A stretch of 64,000 nt of DNA from Exiguobacterium indicum HHS 31 (GTDB taxonomy: Bacteria; Bacillota; Bacilli; Exiguobacteriales; Exiguobacteriaceae): positions 930,001-994,000 of the forward strand of contig NZ_MPSZ01000001.1 in NCBI RefSeq assembly GCF_001939065.1, given 5' to 3'. Of this stretch, positions 59,951 through 64,000 are shown in pieces. The first letter of the stretch is position 1. Every line of letters begins with the position of its first letter. A model generated the notes under the pieces. It did not search any database. It saw nothing but the letters and a program-made list of their open reading frames with translations, and was not told the origin of the DNA. A program made the position numbers and the translations under genes.

Positions 59951-59978
59951 TTGACTTCATTTCCTGCTATGGTACGAT
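59951..59978 (+). promoter_or_regulatory. SigA-type promoter of the ProP-like gene
   Basis: -35 TTGACT (59951-59956) and -10 TACGAT (59973-59978) with a 16-base spacer, 31 bases before the start codon. The gap from 59688 to 59950 is strikingly AT-rich, with repeated ATGAAAA/TTTTCAT motifs around 59790-59855, and holds no gene that I can support. Confidence 0.6.
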
Positions 59979-60009
59979 ACGAACTTATTAAAGGGAGTGA
60001 ACAGAACTT

Positions 60010-61395
60010 ATGAAATTCAGAAAAGAAAAAGTCAATGTCGTTGACATGCAGCAAACCAAAAAAAGTGTCTACGCGACCGGAATTGGGAATGCGATGGAAT
60101 GGTTCGATTTTGGTCTTTATTCCTATCTCGCAATCATCATCAGTCAAAACTTCTTTAGCGCTGTTGAAAATGATGAACTAAAGCTCGTCTTTACGTTTGC
60201 GACCTTTGCGATCGCTTTTTTAATGCGACCAATCGGCGGAATCGTCTTTGGACGCATTGGAGATCGACTCGGGCGGAAGGTCGTCCTAACGACGACAATC
60301 GTTATGATGGCTGGTTCGACGCTCATCATTGGACTATTACCGACCTATGATCAAATCGGAATTTGGGCACCGATTCTGTTATTGTTAGCCCGGATCTTAC
60401 AAGGATTCTCGACTGGCGGTGAATATGCCGGCGCAATGGTCTACATCGCTGAGTCATCACCAGATAACAAACGAAGTGCTCTCGGAAGTGGACTTGAAAT
60501 CGGTACACTCGGTGGATATATTCTCGCCTCATTACTTGCTACAACACTTTTCGTCACCTTATCGGATGATCAAATGGCATCTTGGGGATGGCGGATTCCC
60601 TTCATTCTTGGGGCACCACTCGGTTTATTTGGTCTCTATTTACGTCGCCACTTGGATGAATCACCGATCTTCGAAAATGAGATCAATGAAAATACAGAAG
60701 AACCCGCGACATTCCGCGAAATCCTGCGTGACCACAAACGTGATATCATCGTTTGTTTCATCGCTGTCGCCTTCTTCAACATTACGAACTACATGCTCTT
60801 GTCCTACATGCCATCGTACCTCGATGAAGTCATCGGCATGTCAAGTTCGACAAGCACGATTCTCATCACCGGTGTCATGGTGATCATGATTCCGCTCGCT
60901 TACTTCTTCGGGAAGCTTAGTGACAAAAAAGGCAATCGCAATATCGTTCTTTTTGCGTTAGCCGGACTATCGTTGCTTTCAATCCTGTCGTTCTTCTTGA
61001 TTGGTCTTAAACCACTCTTGTTCGTCGGGATCGGAATCTTCATCCTTGGCTTCTTCTTGGCGATCTTTGAAGGAACGATGCCAAGTCTTCTACCGAGTAT
61101 CTTCTATACGGATGTCCGTTACCGGACGCTATCCGTGACGTTCAACGTCTCGGTCTCAATCTTCGGTGGAACGACGCCACTCGTTTCGACGTGGCTCGTC
61201 CATACGACACAAAACCCGCTCGCTCCTGCTTTCTATCTAACAGCAGTCAGCGTCATCGGCTTCGTCACGTTCTTCTTCTTCTTTAAGAATACAGCTGGTA
61301 AGGCACTGAAAGGGTCGCATCCGACTGTATCGAGTGAAAAAGAAGTCGCGTCGATTGCGAAGAAACCAGACGACGCCCTCTGGTGGGCAGAATAA
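60010..61395 (+). CDS. MFS osmoprotectant/proline symporter (ProP-like)
   Basis: A 461-residue major facilitator of the metabolite:H+ symporter group. It has [10 protein letters not shown] near residue 25, a strong signature of ProP and related transporters, [10 protein letters not shown] near residue 82 and G-G-E-Y-A-G-A near residue 138. Members take up proline, glycine betaine, citrate or related solutes. The ATG at 60010 follows GGGAGTG. The substrate is inferred only from the family signature. Confidence 0.85.
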   Translation: MKFRKEKVNVVDMQQTKKSVYATGIGNAMEWFDFGLYSYLAIIISQNFFSAVENDELKLVFTFATFAIAFLMRPIGGIVFGRIGDRLGRKVVLTTTIVMMAGSTLIIGLLPTYDQIGIWAPILLLLARILQGFSTGGEYAGAMVYIAESSPDNKRSALGSGLEIGTLGGYILASLLATTLFVTLSDDQMASWGWRIPFILGAPLGLFGLYLRRHLDESPIFENEINENTEEPATFREILRDHKRDIIVCFIAVAFFNITNYMLLSYMPSYLDEVIGMSSSTSTILITGVMVIMIPLAYFFGKLSDKKGNRNIVLFALAGLSLLSILSFFLIGLKPLLFVGIGIFILGFFLAIFEGTMPSLLPSIFYTDVRYRTLSVTFNVSVSIFGGTTPLVSTWLVHTTQNPLAPAFYLTAVSVIGFVTFFFFFKNTAGKALKGSHPTVSSEKEVASIAKKPDDALWWAE

Positions 61396-61406
61396 TTGCT
61401 ATAAGT

Positions 61407-61439
61407 AAGAGCCGTCTTCCGCAGAAGACGGCTCTTTTT
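61407..61439. terminator. Rho-independent terminator, convergent genes
   Basis: A perfect 13-bp stem AAGAGCCGTCTTC/GAAGACGGCTCTT with a 4-base loop and a T5 run, between the symporter and the HAD gene. Confidence 0.9.
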
Positions 61440-62070
61440 AGTAGACAGCACTCAACTCTTTTACGACGCGGTCCGCGACTGCGAGTTCCTGCTCTTGCGC
61501 AAAATCGAACTGACAACCGATCGCAGCGAGTCCGTTCGCATGCGCCGCTTTGAAATCAGATAAGCGGTCACCGACAACGTAGCCTGACGAGATGTCGTGC
61601 GTCTTACAAATCTCCCGTACGAGTGATGATTTATCACCGAAACGGATGTCTTCGATACTATAGACATGATCGATATAGGCTTCGAGTCCATACGTCGTCA
61701 CGATCGCTGACAAGTAGGATGGCCACCCATTACTGGCGATATAGACGGAGTGATCCGCTTGTTTTAAACGACTTAGCAATTCGACCGTTCCCGGATATAG
61801 GCAACCATGCCCCGCCTTGACTGCCTGCTCTATGCTACGTCGAAACTTTTGATCCGCAGCCTGTTGGTCTGTGGCTGAAAAGTCCGGTAGTAACGTCTGC
61901 CAGACTTCCGGTAACGAGACGCCCATGATCTGCTGATAGAGGGCGACTGGCGTCTCTCCCTCCCAGCGCCCCGTCTGACGCAACTCATGAAAGACATCTT
62001 CTAGCGCATGCGCAAGCACGGCATTCGTTTGAAACAACGTTCCATCCATGTCAAAAATGTAGTGTGTCAT
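61438..62070 (-). CDS. HAD family hydrolase
   Basis: A 210-residue haloacid dehalogenase-type phosphatase. The nucleophile motif is F-D-M-D-G-T-L-F at residues 6-13, motif II is the S-N-G near residue 106 (Y-I-A-S-N-G), and motif III-IV V-V-G-D-R-L-S-D near residue 165. The cap is the C1 helical type (phosphoglycolate-phosphatase-like). It is translated from an ATGA overlap with the P-loop kinase. Substrate unknown; operon context suggests work on a nucleotide or cofactor intermediate. Confidence 0.88.
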   Translation of the reverse strand: MTHYIFDMDGTLFQTNAVLAHALEDVFHELRQTGRWEGETPVALYQQIMGVSLPEVWQTLLPDFSATDQQAADQKFRRSIEQAVKAGHGCLYPGTVELLSRLKQADHSVYIASNGWPSYLSAIVTTYGLEAYIDHVYSIEDIRFGDKSSLVREICKTHDISSGYVVGDRLSDFKAAHANGLAAIGCQFDFAQEQELAVADRVVKELSAVY

Positions 62071-62561
62071 TCGCTCTCCCCTTTTTGCTGTTGTTTTATT
62101 TTCTGAATCATGGCTTCTATCGATGTATCCTCAGCAATCAGACGATCCGTCGGGCGGTGATCCCGATCAATCCACCAGCGTTTCATATCCGTCTCAGAAA
62201 ACTCCGTCGGCTGGCGCATCGCATGGCGACGAATGGTTTCTTCGAAGGAGACGTCAAAATAATACGCCGCGTACCGTGACGTAAAGCGACGTTCCAACCG
62301 GTCAATCATCTCACCGTACCAGTCCTGTGCAAGAATGCCTTCCAGCAGAATCGTCGCGTGGCGTCCGTCAGCAAGTCCGACCAACTCCTCGATCCAGCGA
62401 ATCGCCGGATTTCCTGGTCCATCTTTTACGTTCAACATCTCTCTGCGGATAACATCTTGTGAAAACAAGATGCTATCCGGTAAAACCGATCGTAACCCTT
62501 TGGCAAGCGTCGTTTTTCCACTACCAGAATTCCCGCGAATGACGATCAAGCGCGACTTCAT
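62067..62561 (-). CDS. P-loop kinase-like protein (AAA_33 type)
   Basis: A 164-residue P-loop protein. Walker A is R-G-N-S-G-S-G-K-T-T at residues 9-18, with a second acidic/hydrophobic strand I-L-L-E-G-I-L near residue 72 and a later R-H-A-M-R near residue 112 (lid-like arginines). This suits a small kinase for a nucleoside, sugar or cofactor. Its ATG overlaps the preceding stop by 4 bases, as does its own stop with the HAD gene, giving a tightly coupled three-gene unit. Confidence 0.82.
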   Translation of the reverse strand: MKSRLIVIRGNSGSGKTTLAKGLRSVLPDSILFSQDVIRREMLNVKDGPGNPAIRWIEELVGLADGRHATILLEGILAQDWYGEMIDRLERRFTSRYAAYYFDVSFEETIRRHAMRQPTEFSETDMKRWWIDRDHRPTDRLIAEDTSIEAMIQKIKQQQKGESE

Positions 62562-63370
62562 GTCGTGAACCAGTCCCCGTTCAAGGCAGCAATGTACCGC
62601 TCTGCAGAGCGCGCTACTGCTTCAGACGCACCGGTTTCGATTTTCCGATGAAAGGCGTCATATAATTTTTCAAATTGCAGCGGACGTAACGTTTCTGCCA
62701 TTCGCGCGACCGTCTTTGCCGGAAGCGGAATCACATTCGGATAGCTGTACATGAAACTGACCCATGCCCGATCGGCAACGATCCGAATGATGTCCCCTGT
62801 CAACAATAGACCCGCTGATGCGTCTTTTCGTTCACAGATGACTGCTCCTTTGAAGTGACCACCGACGCGATGTAACATCACATCTTCTGCCAATTCCAAG
62901 CGTTCACCACTCCAGAAGACGATGCGTTCGCTTGGTCGCGTAACGAACGATGCATCATCTTCATGAATATAGATCGGCACGTCAAAAGTCTCCGCCCATT
63001 CGACTTGTGTCGCGTAATAATGCGGATGTGATAAAGCAATCGCCTGAATTCCGCCTAATTTTTCAAGTTGCTCTTTCGTTGTTGAATCAAGATATGTAAT
63101 GCAGTCCCATAACAGGTTGAACGATTTTCCTTGGACAAGATATGCCGTCTGACCGATACCGAACGCCGGTGTCGTCTGAATCGCATAGACGCCTGCTCCG
63201 TCGTCACTAATGACGTTTTGATACGTTCCTGACGTTTGCATGGCAGCGAGCGTCGTCCACGTTTGACCAGTTGGATTGACATACTGTCGTTCCTCTAAGC
63301 AAATCGGACACGTTTCGCGCTCTGGATTGATTTGTTCGACGCCACACGTCGTACAGATGATGGTTTCCAT
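62558..63370 (-). CDS. Metallo-beta-lactamase fold protein with N-terminal zinc ribbon
   Basis: A 270-residue protein. The N-terminus holds Cys6, Cys9, Cys21 and Cys24 (C-x2-C pairs), a small zinc ribbon. The body has the MBL layout but the signature is degenerate: A-L-S-H-P-H-Y-Y-A-T-Q near residue 113 instead of H-x-H-x-D-H, with later H-R-V-G-G-H-F-K-G-A near residue 167 and L-L-T-G-D-I-I near residue 191. The first two His and the loop Gly-His are kept; the Asp-His pair is not. It is the first gene of an overlapping operon. AAAGGA precedes the ATG. Confidence 0.8.
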   Translation of the reverse strand: METIICTTCGVEQINPERETCPICLEERQYVNPTGQTWTTLAAMQTSGTYQNVISDDGAGVYAIQTTPAFGIGQTAYLVQGKSFNLLWDCITYLDSTTKEQLEKLGGIQAIALSHPHYYATQVEWAETFDVPIYIHEDDASFVTRPSERIVFWSGERLELAEDVMLHRVGGHFKGAVICERKDASAGLLLTGDIIRIVADRAWVSFMYSYPNVIPLPAKTVARMAETLRPLQFEKLYDAFHRKIETGASEAVARSAERYIAALNGDWFTT

Positions 63371-63497
63371 CTCATCATTCCTTTCCCATTCGTAAATGAT
63401 TTTCCTGATATATCATACCATATTCCATTTATAGGGATTGAAGGAATTAAGAGGCGTTTACCGAAAGAAACATGTATGAAAAAAGGAGGAGATGCTC

Positions 63498-63881
63498 ATG
63501 TCAATTTCGACCCACCTTATTGCGCCCCGCTTGAATGCTGTCTTTTTGCATGTTCAGGATGTGAAACGTGCCGCCGCTTGGTATCACCAGTTACTGCAGT
63601 TGCCGTTGGATGTGTCGCGTGTCTCGTCACCTGTTTACAATCTCCCACTCGAAGGTCCAACGAGTTTGACGCTCGATGATCATTCGAATGACGCAACGTA
63701 CCAACATCACCCTTCACCACATGCTTTATTTAATTTTTATACAACAGATATTGATGCATCTTATCAGTTTGTGTTGTCGTTACAGGCTCCCATCATCCGT
63801 GACATCGAGCGTTTCGATGATTTTGCTTACTTTACGTTTGCAGATCCCGACGGCAACGTCTTGATGCTCTGTACAGGGTAA
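63498..63881 (+). CDS. VOC family protein
   Basis: A 127-residue VOC-superfamily protein: L-N-A-V-F-L-H-V-Q-D-V near residue 12, A-A-A-W-Y-H-Q-L-L near residue 25, F-N-F-Y-T-T-D-I-D near residue 76, and D-P-D-G-N-V-L near residue 116. The G-N-x-L ending with the preceding F-A-D-P-D is typical. I prefer the ATG at 63498 (AAAAGGAGG upstream at good spacing) over 63492. Function within the family is not determined. Confidence 0.82.
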   Translation: MSISTHLIAPRLNAVFLHVQDVKRAAAWYHQLLQLPLDVSRVSSPVYNLPLEGPTSLTLDDHSNDATYQHHPSPHALFNFYTTDIDASYQFVLSLQAPIIRDIERFDDFAYFTFADPDGNVLMLCTG

Positions 63882-63885
63882 GACA

Positions 63886-63923
63886 AAAGCAGGGCGAACC
63901 ACTGATGTGGCTCGCCCTGCTTT
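63886..63923. terminator. Bidirectional terminator
   Basis: AAAGCAGGGCGAaCCAC pairs with GTGGcTCGCCCTGCTTT around a 4-base loop, right after the VOC stop and next to the stop of a convergent gene. Confidence 0.88.
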
Positions 63924-63925
63924 GT

Positions 63926-64000
63926 TTAATAAGACGTTCGATCATCATTTATGACGCTTTGAAAACGTTCTGTGAACCGATTGATCGCCTCTTCAGTATC
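63926..64000 (-). CDS. C-terminus of an unidentified gene
   Basis: The window's right edge holds the last 24 codons and TAA (stop at 63926-63928) of a minus-strand frame: D-T-E-E-A-I-N-R-F-T-E-R-F-Q-S-V-I-N-D-D-R-T-S-Y. It stops beside a shared terminator, which supports a real gene end. Too little is visible to name it. Confidence 0.5.
   Translation of the reverse strand, partial: DTEEAINRFTERFQSVINDDRTSY

Overview
The window reads as an ordinary chromosomal segment of a Gram-positive Bacillota bacterium of the Bacillales. Most genes have strong AGGAGG-type ribosome binding sites, translational coupling through ATGA overlaps is frequent, and convergent genes share compact hairpin terminators. 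The protein families (KhtTU, YjkAB/FetAB-like, BglP with a GH1 6-phospho-beta-glucosidase, DUF1048 next to PadR) and the moderate base composition fit Exiguobacterium best. That assignment is an inference from gene content, because no rRNA or tRNA lies in the window. I see no prophage, CRISPR array, intact insertion sequence or classical defence island.

Layout. 1-1.9 kb: start of a peptidase E-like gene, then an ABC-2 exporter pair. 1.9-5.7 kb: an unknown small protein, a visibly AT-richer sugar ABC importer (binding lipoprotein plus two permeases, no ATPase) and a truncated IS3-type transposase remnant, which together look like an acquired block. 5.6-12.5 kb: mixed small genes, including an SRPBCC protein, a beta-helix lipoprotein, a histidine phosphatase, an alpha/beta esterase and an MDR oxidoreductase, with a 246-bp MITE-like inverted-repeat element at 10008-10253. 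12.6-16.6 kb: a signal-anchored protein and a very large FtsX-like permease that share a homologous extracytoplasmic domain. 16.6-21.7 kb: a DMT transporter and a four-gene MacB-type ABC exporter operon. 21.8-27.6 kb: a serine hydrolase, cytidine deaminase, FetAB-like ABC pair, Nudix hydrolase and M3 peptidase. 27.7-36.1 kb: many small regulator-plus-effector modules (XRE, PadR/DUF1048, MarR) with recognisable operators, an overlooked 49-residue membrane protein and a frameshifted zinc-ribbon gene. 36.2-44.5 kb: a homing-endonuclease-associated-repeat protein without a nuclease, an ArsR/SRPBCC pair, a LysR regulator, two SDRs, a polysaccharide deacetylase lipoprotein and a GabD-like aldehyde dehydrogenase. 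44.6-54.4 kb: a Nudix hydrolase, CPA1 antiporter, WYL regulator divergent from a DHFR-like reductase, the KhtTU K+/H+ antiporter, GNAT, MFS and DUF402. 54.5-59.7 kb: a beta-glucoside PTS and glucosidase operon divergent from its likely GntR repressor. 60.0-64 kb: a ProP-like MFS symporter, a three-gene overlapping operon (MBL fold, P-loop kinase, HAD phosphatase) and a VOC protein.

How genes work together. Several units are self-contained: bglP/GH1/GntR for aryl-beta-glucoside uptake and hydrolysis, with a palindrome placed inside the bglP promoter; khtT/khtU for K+ efflux; the FetAB-like pair for metal export; and divergent or autoregulated repressor modules with perfect inverted repeats over their promoters (MarR at 34.2 kb, WYL at 48.2 kb, XRE at 27.7 kb). 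The least explained items are the nested inverted-repeat element at 10 kb, the permease/secreted-protein domain pair at 12.6-16.5 kb, the single-base-disrupted zinc-ribbon gene at 28.9 kb and the three-repeat DNA-binding-like protein at 36.3 kb. Several starts were moved to internal ATG or TTG codons where a ribosome binding site supports it, and this is noted per gene. All family calls come from motif reading, not from database searches.
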